From: Candidatus Margulisiibacteriota bacterium | Lineage (GTDB): Bacteria; Margulisbacteria; Riflemargulisbacteria; GWF2-39-127 | DNA: 64,000 nt | Reading direction: 5' to 3' | NCBI GenBank assembly: GCA_003242895.1 | Contig: QKMY01000004.1 | Location: 1 to 64,000 of the forward strand | Part shown: positions 53,240-61,815 of the stretch, piece by piece | Position numbering within the stretch: position 1 is the stretch's first letter | How the letters are laid out: each line of letters starts with the position of its first letter | Program-made: the position numbers and the translations under genes | Notes under the pieces: generated by a model | Told to the model about the DNA's origin: nothing | What the model saw: the letters and a program-made list of their open reading frames with translations, nothing else | Database searches by the model: none

Positions 53240-53251
53240 AAAGGTAAGAAA

Positions 53252-54616
53252 ATGATTAAAGCAAAAAATAATTTGATCACCGAAATAGATGCTGATCATT
53301 ACGCGATCTATAATCCTCTTTCAGGAGCGTTTGATATAGCTTCGAAGGAAGAGCTGGACCGTTTTGTGTCGGGTATCCCTTGTGACGAGCACGAGCGGCA
53401 ACTGTGGCTTGAACGGGGATATTGTTTTGATTCGGACGAAGAAGCACGAGAGTATACTTCTCAGCGCTACAATGATTTCTTAGTCGAAAATCGAAAGAAT
53501 ACTGTGCAATTTCTGCTAATACCATCATATGGGTGCAATTTTAACTGTAGCTACTGTTATCAGAAAGGCGTTGAGGCGAGTACTCCTTTGATAAGCATCG
53601 GGATGATTGATTCTTTTATTGATTTTGTTATAAAGTATAGGGAAAAAGAACATAAAGAAGTTGTTGTCACCCTTTTTGGAGGGGAACCGCTGTTGCCGGG
53701 AGAGAATAATCGCAATATGTTGTCGCACTTGATTACCGCACTTGCAAGAGAGTCCATCAGATTATCAGTTGTAACTAATGGCTACTACCTGTCAGAATAT
53801 ATGAACATCCTGTCACACGCAGATATCCTTGAGGTCCACGTTAGTCTGGATGGAGACGAAGACTTTCATAATGAAAGGCGGCGGACAAAAGACGGTAAAG
53901 ATAGTTTTTCTAAGATTATGCAGGGGATTGATGCTGCAGTTCAGCAAGGGTTCCCTATCAATATAAGGATGATTGTCGATAAACTAAATATTTCAAGTTT
54001 GCCGGGACTTGCAGCTAAATTCGCACAACGAGGGTATCTTGGGCTGCCTAAAGAAAAGTTTAAGTCGACATTGGGTAGGAACTATGAGTTGATTAATGAG
54101 TATCGTAATGCGAAAGACCTATTTGGGTTAACTGAAATGTTTGAAGAATATGTTAAATTGATGATCGAGTATCCATTACTGGAAAAACTATACGTTCCTG
54201 AGTTTTTTGGCATTACAGCTATGATGAACAATAAAGAAATGTATATTCCCAATTTTGATACATGTCCTGCAGCCAAGTCCGAATACGTTTTTGACTGTGC
54301 GGGCACTATCTATGGATGTACGGCAAGTTGTGGGCAAAAAGGCTATGAACTGGGGACCTATTACCCTGTCGTTGCCTGGAACGAACCGGAGTTAAACCTT
54401 TGGAGGTCAAGATCTGTCCTGACGATCGAAAAGTGCAGAGACTGTGTTGTTGACGTTGTTTGTGGCGGCGGCTGCGGCGTCTTGGCAAAAGAGAAAAATG
54501 GCTCGATCAACGCACCTCTATGTAAGCCGGTGAAAGAGGTTATGGATATCGGTATTCGCTATTACAAAGACGAATTATTAAGAAGCGGCGCTCAATGTTG
54601 CGTTGCCGGAACTTAA
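53252..54616 (+). CDS. Radical SAM/SPASM peptide-maturase-type enzyme
   Basis: A 454-residue enzyme. Residues 1-80 (HYAIYNPLSGAFDIASKEE) form the N-terminal part common in SPASM peptide maturases. The radical SAM cluster motif is CNFNCSYC (Cys95, 99 and 102), followed by TLFGGEPLL, VVTNGYYL and HVSLDGDEDFHN. The C-terminal SPASM region has many cysteines (about 338, 349, 356, 360, 395, 398, 404, 408 and 424), enough for two auxiliary [4Fe-4S] clusters, and the protein ends with a CC pair. Such enzymes form thioether or carbon-carbon links in small peptides. The Cys-rich peptide encoded 12 bp upstream is the obvious substrate candidate. It is not a close match by eye to the named maturase subfamilies I know. 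Confidence 0.88.
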   Translation: MIKAKNNLITEIDADHYAIYNPLSGAFDIASKEELDRFVSGIPCDEHERQLWLERGYCFDSDEEAREYTSQRYNDFLVENRKNTVQFLLIPSYGCNFNCSYCYQKGVEASTPLISIGMIDSFIDFVIKYREKEHKEVVVTLFGGEPLLPGENNRNMLSHLITALARESIRLSVVTNGYYLSEYMNILSHADILEVHVSLDGDEDFHNERRRTKDGKDSFSKIMQGIDAAVQQGFPINIRMIVDKLNISSLPGLAAKFAQRGYLGLPKEKFKSTLGRNYELINEYRNAKDLFGLTEMFEEYVKLMIEYPLLEKLYVPEFFGITAMMNNKEMYIPNFDTCPAAKSEYVFDCAGTIYGCTASCGQKGYELGTYYPVVAWNEPELNLWRSRSVLTIEKCRDCVVDVVCGGGCGVLAKEKNGSINAPLCKPVKEVMDIGIRYYKDELLRSGAQCCVAGT

Positions 54617-54650
54617 AGGTAATATAGTTAATAAAGGCGGGTGTTAAATT

Positions 54651-55964
54651 ATGATCAAAGAGATTTCCGAAAAAGATTATGATGAGCTGGTATTCTGTTC
54701 GAAAGGCCCGGTTATTGTAGATTTTTATTCTACTGAATGCCCCCCTTGTGAAGCTCTGGCACCTAAATTCCAGTTTTTTGCTGAAAAATATGTTAACGAG
54801 ATTAAGTTTTACAAAATATTCCGGCAAGGTAATAGAGACCTCTCACGGCAGTTAGGAGTTAAAGGCAGCCCGACAATTCTATTTTATAATAATGGAGAAG
54901 AACTCGGAAAGAGATTGTCTGGCGCGATAAAAAAGAGTGAGATTAACTCCAGCATTCTAAATCTTTATGGCCTGCAGGATAAAAGCCAAGGCATTAAAAG
55001 AGAAGAACTGCACTGTAATGTTGCGATTATCGGAGCCGGACCTGCCGGACTCACGGCCGCTTTATATGCTGCAAATGCAAAATTAAGCACAGTAGTTATC
55101 GATAAAGGAAATACCGGAGGAACTGTTAATATAACGCATTCGGTAAGTAACTACCCAGGGACTGGAAGTTCAATGCAGGGATTCATGCTAATGCATAACA
55201 TGACTGAACAGGTGAAAGCATTTCAGGCTACCATTATGACAGCCGTCGACATTACCGGTATTAATTTGAATGATAAAATAATATATATTGATGACGATAA
55301 AGTAATTCGTGCGGATTCTATCATCCTGGACACTGGGTCGAACCCTAGACCGCTTAATATTCCTGGCGAGAAAGAGTTCTCGGGAAAAGGGATCTCGTAT
55401 TGCGCGACCTGCGATGGGAGTTTTTATGAAGGGAAGAACGTTTTTGTTGTTGGAGGGGGTAATTCTGCAATTGAAGAAGCATTGTATTTGGCCAGATTTG
55501 TTAATAAGCTGACGGTGATACACCAGTTTGACGAGTTTCAAGCTAATAAAGTGGCAGTCGATGAGCTTCTGTCGCATCCGAAGATTAGTGTTTTATGGTC
55601 TCATGAGCCGCGGGCCTTTCTCGGAAATGCCTCTTACGAGCGGGTAGAAGTTGAAGACCTTAAAACCGGAAAAAAGCGAATTCTTGATGATGCCGAAGGT
55701 GTTTTTGTTTTTGTTGGGTATGTCCCGCAAACGGATTTGTTTAAGAATACTCTTGCCTTAGATAACTATGGATATGTGTTTTCGTCTGAACACATGGAAA
55801 CAAATATTCCAGGTGTTTTCGTAGCCGGAGATGTGAGGCAAAAACGATATCGGCAGATTACCACTGCAGTAAGTGATGGGACGATAGCCGCACTTGCAGC
55901 GGGTGAATATCTGAAACAGTTATCAAGGTCCGGGACAAAGGATCTAATCAAGGTAGTGAGGTAG
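54651..55964 (+). CDS. trxB: Thioredoxin-thioredoxin reductase fusion protein
   Basis: The 437-residue protein joins an N-terminal thioredoxin-like domain (1-110, active site CPPC at 30-33 in STECPPCEALAP) to a thioredoxin reductase (about 120-437). The reductase has FAD motif AIIGAGPAGLTAALYA, redox-active CATC (251-254) in GISYCATCDGSFY, pyridine-nucleotide motif VGGGNSAIEEALYLA and the final FAD motif VFVAGDVRQKRYRQI. After the nucleotide motif the usual NADPH-selecting HRRxxFR is changed to HQFDEF, so the cosubstrate may not be NADPH. The order is reversed from the known mycobacterial TrxR-Trx fusion. It would deliver electrons to the operon's chemistry, such as keeping the Cys-rich peptide or methyltransferase cysteines reduced. 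Confidence 0.9.
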   Translation: MIKEISEKDYDELVFCSKGPVIVDFYSTECPPCEALAPKFQFFAEKYVNEIKFYKIFRQGNRDLSRQLGVKGSPTILFYNNGEELGKRLSGAIKKSEINSSILNLYGLQDKSQGIKREELHCNVAIIGAGPAGLTAALYAANAKLSTVVIDKGNTGGTVNITHSVSNYPGTGSSMQGFMLMHNMTEQVKAFQATIMTAVDITGINLNDKIIYIDDDKVIRADSIILDTGSNPRPLNIPGEKEFSGKGISYCATCDGSFYEGKNVFVVGGGNSAIEEALYLARFVNKLTVIHQFDEFQANKVAVDELLSHPKISVLWSHEPRAFLGNASYERVEVEDLKTGKKRILDDAEGVFVFVGYVPQTDLFKNTLALDNYGYVFSSEHMETNIPGVFVAGDVRQKRYRQITTAVSDGTIAALAAGEYLKQLSRSGTKDLIKVVR

Positions 55965-55971
55965 TATTGTT

Positions 55972-56244
55972 ATGGAGCATAATTTTGAAGAGCAGGCAAA
56001 TATTTTGAAGGCGCTAGGCCATCCGACACGGTTACGGATTGTGAAAGGAATTTGCGAGAATGGCTGTAATGTGAGCCGCATGGTTGAAGGGCTCGGAATG
56101 CCGCAAGCAACAGTATCACAGCATCTGGGAGTATTACGGGCGAGTGGTATAATAAAGGGAGAAAAAAGGGGATTGGAGATCTGTTACCGGATAATAAATG
56201 AGAAGGTTAAAAAAATCCTTGAGGTGATGGCCTCTGATAGTTAA
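55972..56244 (+). CDS. ArsR-family transcriptional regulator
   Basis: The 90-residue protein is a winged-helix ArsR/SmtB repressor: ILKALGHPTRLRIVKGI (11-27), the recognition helix QATVSQHLGVLRASGII (45-61), and the wing KGEKRGLEICYRI. Cys28 and Cys32 lie in the helix that in ArsR holds the metalloid-binding cysteines, though not in the classical ELCVCDL form, so the inducer may be arsenic, another thiophilic ion or a redox signal. The gene starts 7 bp after the fusion reductase and lies in the middle of the operon, so it probably autoregulates via the palindrome at 52400-52439. Confidence 0.9.
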   Translation: MEHNFEEQANILKALGHPTRLRIVKGICENGCNVSRMVEGLGMPQATVSQHLGVLRASGIIKGEKRGLEICYRIINEKVKKILEVMASDS

Positions 56245-56307
56245 GAAAATAACGTAAAAGGACCGAAGTATTGTCGGTTAATTTTAATAAGCAGGAAGGA
56301 GATATTT

Positions 56308-56631
56308 ATGAGCGTTATACAAGTAACAGATGCAACATTCGAGCAGGAGGTCCTCAAATCGGATAAACCTGTTATGGTTGATTTCTGGGCTCCATGGTGC
56401 GGTCCGTGTAGAATGATTGCTCCGGTAGTTGAGGGTATTGCAAATGAATACGAAGCCAAGCTGAAAGCTGCAAAACTCAATACTGATGACAACAGCACTA
56501 CTGCTGCAGAATATGGCATAACCGGCATTCCGTGCCTTGTATTCTTCAAAGACGGGAAAGAAGTTGAGCGGCTTGTTGGATTTTTGCCAAAAGAGCATAT
56601 TGAAAAGAAGGTTCAAAACATTATTGGCTAA
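56308..56631 (+). CDS. trxA: Thioredoxin
   Basis: A 107-residue canonical thioredoxin with [13 protein letters not shown] (active-site CGPC), the cis-Pro segment [12 protein letters not shown], in which an extra Cys precedes the strand, and the C-terminal helix. It reduces protein disulfides in the cytoplasm. It has a good AGGAAGGAG ribosome site and sits between the ArsR regulator and a zinc-ribbon gene in the same direction. ArsM-type enzymes use thioredoxin as reductant, which fits the operon. Confidence 0.96.
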   Translation: MSVIQVTDATFEQEVLKSDKPVMVDFWAPWCGPCRMIAPVVEGIANEYEAKLKAAKLNTDDNSTTAAEYGITGIPCLVFFKDGKEVERLVGFLPKEHIEKKVQNIIG

Positions 56632-56736
56632 TCTCCCAATTATCGAAAATTTTGACCGAAAAGTTCTGCCGGATGATATTTTCTCGCAGGAGTGTGCTTT
56701 TTCTATGTATTTTAAGAATAATAAAGGAGTTCTCTT

Positions 56737-56958
56737 ATGCCTTCGTTTGACTATAAATGTAATGAATGCGGTCATGGGTTTGAAGTTTATACTGCTACTC
56801 TGGCTACAGAAAAAAACACTGATTGTCCGCATTGCAGCGGCAAAGATACCAGAAAGATATTTCATGCGCTAAATATCGGTTCGGTTTCAAAAGGCAATGA
56901 TTTCCCGGCTCCGGATAAGTGCGAGTCATGTTGCCATGGAGGAATGTGCGGGCATTAA
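56737..56958 (+). CDS. FmdB-family zinc-ribbon protein
   Basis: A 73-residue protein that begins with the FmdB/CxxC putative regulatory signature: PSFDYKCNECGHGFEV, a second CPHCSGKDTRKIF pair, and a tail rich in Cys and His (CESCCHGGMCGH). The first two pairs make a zinc ribbon; the tail could hold another metal or be reactive thiols. FmdB proteins are small and of uncertain function. AAAGGAG precedes the ATG, and the stop lies 24 bp before the next reductase gene. Confidence 0.88.
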   Translation: MPSFDYKCNECGHGFEVYTATLATEKNTDCPHCSGKDTRKIFHALNIGSVSKGNDFPAPDKCESCCHGGMCGH

Positions 56959-56981
56959 AATATCAAAAACTGGAGTGGGCC

Positions 56982-57896
56982 ATGATCGAAGATAAAACGA
57001 CAGACGTTTTAATAATAGGTGCCGGACCGGCTGGGCTCTCGGCTGCTATCTATACTGCCCGCGCAAATAGGAAGACAGTAGTTCTGCGCGGAAAGGCGAA
57101 ATCAAGATTAGAACAGGCACATTTGATTGAGAATTATCCAGGTGTCATGTCAATCAAGGGAACTGAGCTTCTTTTGCAGTTTGAGGAACAAGCCCGGCAT
57201 TTTGGTGTGGAAATTATTGAAACGGACGCAATCGATCTTGGATTAGGCTTTGCCCCCAAGATGATAAATACCCGTAGCGGAATGATTATCGCTGATACCG
57301 TAATTCTTGCTATGGGAAAAGGAAGCAGTAAGGTTGCCATTGAAAATGAAGAAGACTATATCGGACTTGGGGTTTCTTACTGTGTTGTTTGTGATGGTGC
57401 TTTATATAAGAATAAAGTAACTGTCGTCTATGGCAATGATAATGATTCATTTGAGGATGCGTTGATGCTTGAACAATTAGGTTGTAAGGTAACGCTCATT
57501 GTCTCGGGAAAAGAGGCTCAGTACAATAGCGAACTTATTGCGAAAATAAAGAGCAAAGACATTCCTTGTATAAATGAAGCGCGGGTTACGAAGGTTATCG
57601 GTGAAAATGTTCTGACAGGGATTGAATATGAGAAAGCAAGTGAAAAGTCGGTGTTACCGGCAAATGCTCTGTTTATCATCACACATGGCCCTGGTTCGAC
57701 ATTGCTTAAGCGCGCTGGACTAGAGATTGATGCGACAAATTGTATAGAGGTTAACCGGAGTCAGGAGACGAACCTGCAAGGGGTCTTTGCAGCCGGTGAT
57801 ATTATTTGTGGCGGAATGCAAATTGCTACTGCTGTTGGCGATGGTGTCAACGCAGCGCTCAGCTGTCTCCGATATTTGCGGGCAAAAAAAACGTAA
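56982..57896 (+). CDS. Thioredoxin reductase-like flavoprotein lacking the NADPH motif
   Basis: From the ATG at 56982 (304 residues; the upstream in-frame extension overlaps the zinc-ribbon gene and is rejected). The FAD motif LIIGAGPAGLSAAIYTAR is intact and the redox pair is CVVC (134-137) in SYCVVCDGALY. Where normal enzymes have GxGxxA, this one has YGNDNDSFEDAL (150-161), and the HRRxxxR segment is also gone. Loss of both elements is known from ferredoxin-dependent flavin thioredoxin reductases of clostridia and from related oddities, so ferredoxin or another protein may be the donor. It closes the operon. Confidence 0.85.
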   Translation: MIEDKTTDVLIIGAGPAGLSAAIYTARANRKTVVLRGKAKSRLEQAHLIENYPGVMSIKGTELLLQFEEQARHFGVEIIETDAIDLGLGFAPKMINTRSGMIIADTVILAMGKGSSKVAIENEEDYIGLGVSYCVVCDGALYKNKVTVVYGNDNDSFEDALMLEQLGCKVTLIVSGKEAQYNSELIAKIKSKDIPCINEARVTKVIGENVLTGIEYEKASEKSVLPANALFIITHGPGSTLLKRAGLEIDATNCIEVNRSQETNLQGVFAAGDIICGGMQIATAVGDGVNAALSCLRYLRAKKT

Positions 57897-58037
57897 TTGA
57901 TTTTTTATATGCCGTAATTATTATAACTAATGAGTTTCTGTACAAATCACAAGGTAATATATAAAAAGTATTATTATAAAAGCAAAAATTATAGTATACT
58001 TATATTGTATTAAATAATCCACTAAACAGGTATTTTA

Positions 58038-59597
58038 ATGGCCGAGATCAAGTGTGAAAATGATTTAATCCCTTATATCATAGGCGATTCGATGATTTTT
58101 AACCTGGACAATAATCTCGTACAGATTGGTCCTATTTCTGTAAAAGATTTATCTATACATGACCTGGAAGTGCCAGAAAATATCATTTTTCGCCCGAATG
58201 ATTACTTGACCATTGAGTTCAATTTTTTTCATCTTTTTTTTATTCATAAAAAACGCCTAAACGTATATGCACTTAAAGACCAGATTGTAAAATTAAAAAA
58301 AATTATGCAAATATCTCTTTTTGCTGGTAAAAAGGATTGGGCCGCTGAGTTGTTGTATCGTGATATCAATACGTTAAACGACGAAGATAAACAGTTTTTA
58401 ATGGTGTATATCCAGAATTACCTCGCAGGGAAGATCGGACATTCTGATATTTTGAATAAGCTGGGAGAATGCTTTCAACGATTTCCCGAATCTCTTCAGG
58501 AAACATTTCGATTGTTTTTGAACCAGGAGTTGGCTAAGAGGGCTTTCGCGATATTTAAGAATAATGATCTCATTTCGGAAGTTGAAGATTTTGATTGCGA
58601 TAGTCTGTGCTTTATTGAATATCAGGAAGGGAAAGATATTTGTCTGTTGAATCATTCAATTAATATAACCGGAGATACAATGATGATATCGAATCCTACA
58701 AAGGTATTGTACCAGGGCGACCGGAAAGTACGCTTTCCGACCACGCTGTTATTGACCCGGTTTAAACCGCAAATGGTCACTGCGTTAGTGGCACAGTTTC
58801 GATATAAATTAATTGAGAATGGCATCGCTCAAATCGGCAGTGGTGATGGCATGGCCTATACCCCGAACCAGGATACCTCTTGTACATTGATCAGGCAAAA
58901 CGGGAATACATTTCTTCTTGATGCTTCAGTTCAGAGTATCCTTAAATCGGCGTACCTTGGGGTTAACGTCTATGAAGATGACATCGTTGCTCTGTTAACT
59001 CACGGATGTCATGGTGATCACGGTGCCGGTTTGTATTTTATTGCTAAAATAAGAACTTTTTTAAATATAAACAATAAGTTAAAGATATTCTGCCATCCGA
59101 TTGTCCTGGATAATTATGTTGAAAAGTGTGCCTATGTTTATCAGGTTGAGTACGAAGGGCAGGATATTGAAAAAGTAAAAGAAGAAATAAGCAGTTTATT
59201 CCAATGTGTAGAGCCTGAAAATGTTGTTATTACACCGTTCAATACTCATTCGGTGCCGACAACAGGGTTTTATTTTTCTTCCATTAATTTTTATGTTACC
59301 GGAGACATGAGCGGGGCAGAATTGGAGAGAAACAAAGTGATCAAAGAAAGTAACATTGATATAACGAAATTTTATTTGGAAAAAGATCTGCAGCAATTTG
59401 ACAAAATCAAACAATTTGTTGTTGACCAGGGCTTTATTGCTATGGAATGCGGGCAGCCTCCGATCCATATTCCAAAAGATCTTATTATAGATATTCTTGG
59501 CGGTGAAGACAATTTAATCAATAAGATTAACGAAAATAAGCTGTTTCTCTACCATACAAGTGGACAGAAAGATGCAAGTGAGTGGGTCGTCTGTTAG
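58038..59597 (+). CDS. Metallo-beta-lactamase-like protein with unusual metal motif
   Basis: A 519-residue protein. Residues 1-220 are of unknown fold with mostly helical character around 85-180. Residues about 225-519 show metallo-beta-lactamase features: DTSCTLIRQNGNTFLLDAS, LLTHGCHGDHGAGLYFI, FNTHSVPTTGFYF, FYVTGDMSG and GQPPIHIP. The key motif is spaced HxxHxDH instead of HxHxDH, one residue longer. No signal peptide is present. The gene comes 141 bp after the reductase gene and precedes a GGDEF protein on the same strand. Function unknown. Confidence 0.65.
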   Translation: MAEIKCENDLIPYIIGDSMIFNLDNNLVQIGPISVKDLSIHDLEVPENIIFRPNDYLTIEFNFFHLFFIHKKRLNVYALKDQIVKLKKIMQISLFAGKKDWAAELLYRDINTLNDEDKQFLMVYIQNYLAGKIGHSDILNKLGECFQRFPESLQETFRLFLNQELAKRAFAIFKNNDLISEVEDFDCDSLCFIEYQEGKDICLLNHSINITGDTMMISNPTKVLYQGDRKVRFPTTLLLTRFKPQMVTALVAQFRYKLIENGIAQIGSGDGMAYTPNQDTSCTLIRQNGNTFLLDASVQSILKSAYLGVNVYEDDIVALLTHGCHGDHGAGLYFIAKIRTFLNINNKLKIFCHPIVLDNYVEKCAYVYQVEYEGQDIEKVKEEISSLFQCVEPENVVITPFNTHSVPTTGFYFSSINFYVTGDMSGAELERNKVIKESNIDITKFYLEKDLQQFDKIKQFVVDQGFIAMECGQPPIHIPKDLIIDILGGEDNLINKINENKLFLYHTSGQKDASEWVVC

Positions 59598-59688
59598 TCG
59601 ATAGCTGCTCATCCTTTTGATACTTCATTACAGTGAAATATATTTTAATAACTGACGATACATGAATAGCTTCGGTGTGGAGATTCTT

Positions 59689-61248
59689 ATGAAGAATAAA
59701 GTATTATCAGTCAGGGACACAGTTCAGCCAAACTCAACTGCTTATGAACAGCGTACTGCTTTGTATCGCGCAAAAGCAAAGGCCTTTATTTCGTTGGGTG
59801 ATCGTAACCTGGGTGTTGATTCCCCGCAGTATCAAAGTCAGTTTAAGGACTTAACGAGAGTGTGTCTTGAAGATCCGGGCAATGTAGATATAGGCGTGAC
59901 GCTTGCAGACCTTAGACAGATAATTAAGTTGAGCTCGTCACTTACTGAGGAGCTTAATTTTATAGTTAACTCTGTTCTTCGCAAAATTGAGCAATCGAAA
60001 GATCAGCAGCTACCAAATAAACTCCGGGAAGATTTTTTCTGGAATATGTTCAAGGCTTTTTCGCAACCGCTTACTGAAATGGGTGTGAACGTAAAGGTCT
60101 ATATAGTAGACAAGTTACGTGTTCAAGGGTATTCCGTCCAGACTTTTGCGAAATTTTATAACGATAGCGGGTTTGTGGGGAGTAAACGGTTTGTTTCTCG
60201 GTTCAGCCCTTCAAATAAACAAGAGAACAGGATTGTTCCTAATAACGAAGCATTTTTCCATTCACTTACAACAAACGATAAATTGTTATTTATATCCCGT
60301 GAAGAAACGGGGCAGCAAGGTAGTATCCATGACTTAAAAGATTTTTTTAGTGTGCATATAACCTCTAAAGGAAGGGATCATCTTCTTAAATTAGAAGTTT
60401 TTGATAACTTCAGAGGGCAGATCGTTGGATCGGAAAAAGCAGCGCAGCTTCTTATCCTTCCTGAACTCCTGGAAAACTTTACGACAAACCTTCAATCAGC
60501 AATTGATATGTTTGATACTGTTATTCGTCTGCGAAACAGGTCGCTTGATTTGGAAAAAGACGCTTATTTTGATGGGCTAACAAAGTTAATTGCAGCGAAA
60601 AGATATGAAGAAGTATTCGAAAAAGCTTTGCTGAAAGCAGTGAGAGATAAAAAAAATCTAGCATTTCTAGAGTTTGATCTGGACTATTTCTCCTTTTTTA
60701 ATGATGTGTTTGGTCATAGTGTCGGAGATATTATACTCCAGGAGTTTTCTTCCTGTTTGTCGGGACTATTTCGGAAAACCGATTTCATTGTTAGAAAAGG
60801 TGGGGAAGAAATCGTTGTTATACTTCCAGATGCAAGTCAGAAGGATCTCGTGAAATTGTATGAAAAGCTTCAAGGTCAATTAGTTAATTTATCAAATTGC
60901 GATAAGATGAAGCCGCATATCACTGTCTCGGATCAAATAGTTGCGCCGGATGAAAAGAAGGTACATGTTAAATCTCAAATAAAATATGGATTAGGCCACA
61001 TCCAACCAATTTGTGTGTCTGCCGGAGGTACCGATCTTCAGGAGATTCTTGAGGACCCCTCAATAAAAAGACTTATAAAAGAACATGGCGGGATTGAATG
61101 GGTTTTTAAACAAAAAGATTTAGTAAAAATGATTATGGGGTTGATTTTTACGATAGCGGATGACAGACTTTTGTCTGCTAAGGAGTCTGGGCGAAATTGT
61201 ATATATATTGAGTCTGGTAGCAACAAAGATCATCTTGATAAGACTTAA
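59689..61248 (+). CDS. GGDEF-domain protein (putative diguanylate cyclase)
   Basis: Taking the ATG at 59689 behind TGTGGAG (an ATG 27 bp upstream is possible), the protein has 519 residues. Residues 1-290 form an N-terminal region of unknown type, perhaps a GAF-like sensor (FVGSKRFVSRFSPS, LFISREETGQQG). The C-terminal catalytic domain has AYFDGLTKLI, LEFDLDYFSFFNDVFGHSVGD for the metal and guanine sites, and RKGGEEIVVILPDA, where GGEE replaces GGDEF as in active cyclases. An extra segment of about 40 residues (KPHITVSDQIV to QIKYGLGHIQP) interrupts the end of the domain. The product would make cyclic di-GMP in the cytoplasm. Confidence 0.82.
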   Translation: MKNKVLSVRDTVQPNSTAYEQRTALYRAKAKAFISLGDRNLGVDSPQYQSQFKDLTRVCLEDPGNVDIGVTLADLRQIIKLSSSLTEELNFIVNSVLRKIEQSKDQQLPNKLREDFFWNMFKAFSQPLTEMGVNVKVYIVDKLRVQGYSVQTFAKFYNDSGFVGSKRFVSRFSPSNKQENRIVPNNEAFFHSLTTNDKLLFISREETGQQGSIHDLKDFFSVHITSKGRDHLLKLEVFDNFRGQIVGSEKAAQLLILPELLENFTTNLQSAIDMFDTVIRLRNRSLDLEKDAYFDGLTKLIAAKRYEEVFEKALLKAVRDKKNLAFLEFDLDYFSFFNDVFGHSVGDIILQEFSSCLSGLFRKTDFIVRKGGEEIVVILPDASQKDLVKLYEKLQGQLVNLSNCDKMKPHITVSDQIVAPDEKKVHVKSQIKYGLGHIQPICVSAGGTDLQEILEDPSIKRLIKEHGGIEWVFKQKDLVKMIMGLIFTIADDRLLSAKESGRNCIYIESGSNKDHLDKT

Positions 61249-61283
61249 TTACCCTTTATTAAAAATACCAAGAAAGAAAAAGG

Positions 61284-61612
61284 CATCCTGTTCTTTTGCC
61301 GGGTTCAATGGGGTATTCGAGCTACATTATGGTGGGGGACGCTGGAAGCAAAGGAATCATATTATTCAATTAACCATGGAGCAGGAAGGAAGTTTTCTCG
61401 AACTCAAGCGAGATCCCGGGTTAACTAAAAAAAAAAAGGAAGAAGCATTAATGGCAGATATTCCAATTAACCTTGGAAAACTAAGCAGTGTTATTGACGA
61501 AACCTCCTCCTGTTATAAAGATATTGATGAGATTATTGATTCTGTGTATGAAGCCGGAATTGCAAAAAAAGTTGCAAGGCTAGTTCCCATAGGGGTTATC
61601 AAAGGGAAATAA
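61284..61612 (+). pseudogene. rtcB: Frameshifted 3' fragment of rtcB (RNA ligase)
   Basis: Three adjoining frames together spell the C-terminal part of RtcB, the GTP-dependent RNA ligase: HPVLLPGSMGYSSYIM (from 61284), then after a frameshift SINHGAGRKFSRTQA, which contains the guanylated-His motif, then after a second shift KDIDEIIDSVYEAG to the end VARLVPIGVIKGK with its stop at 61612. The N-terminal three quarters of the gene are absent; the GGDEF gene ends 35 bp upstream. It is a clear dead remnant. Confidence 0.85.
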
Positions 61613-61815
61613 CACACCAGTAAAATTTCATGCAAGTTATTCATTGCTTATCCCGATTATATTGTAACCTGGAAGCCTTTTCTGTAAGGTAGTTCTCTCC
61701 CCTCGATTTTATACCTTTATAAATTCAAATGTTTAAAAATTCCCAAAAAAGGGTATATTTAAAATAGGTACTTTGCTTTTTTTTCTATTAATGTCTTTTC
61801 TAGGAGGAAATATTT
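61613..61815. other. Short intergenic region
   Basis: About 200 bp between the rtcB remnant and the FecR-domain gene. It is AT-rich and presumably carries the promoter; I see no hairpin with a T-run or small gene. Confidence 0.3.

Noticed and set aside
61160-61612. 150-residue protein overlapping the GGDEF gene
   Set aside because: Only its last part is real, as the third frame of the rtcB remnant; the first part lies inside the GGDEF gene in another frame.
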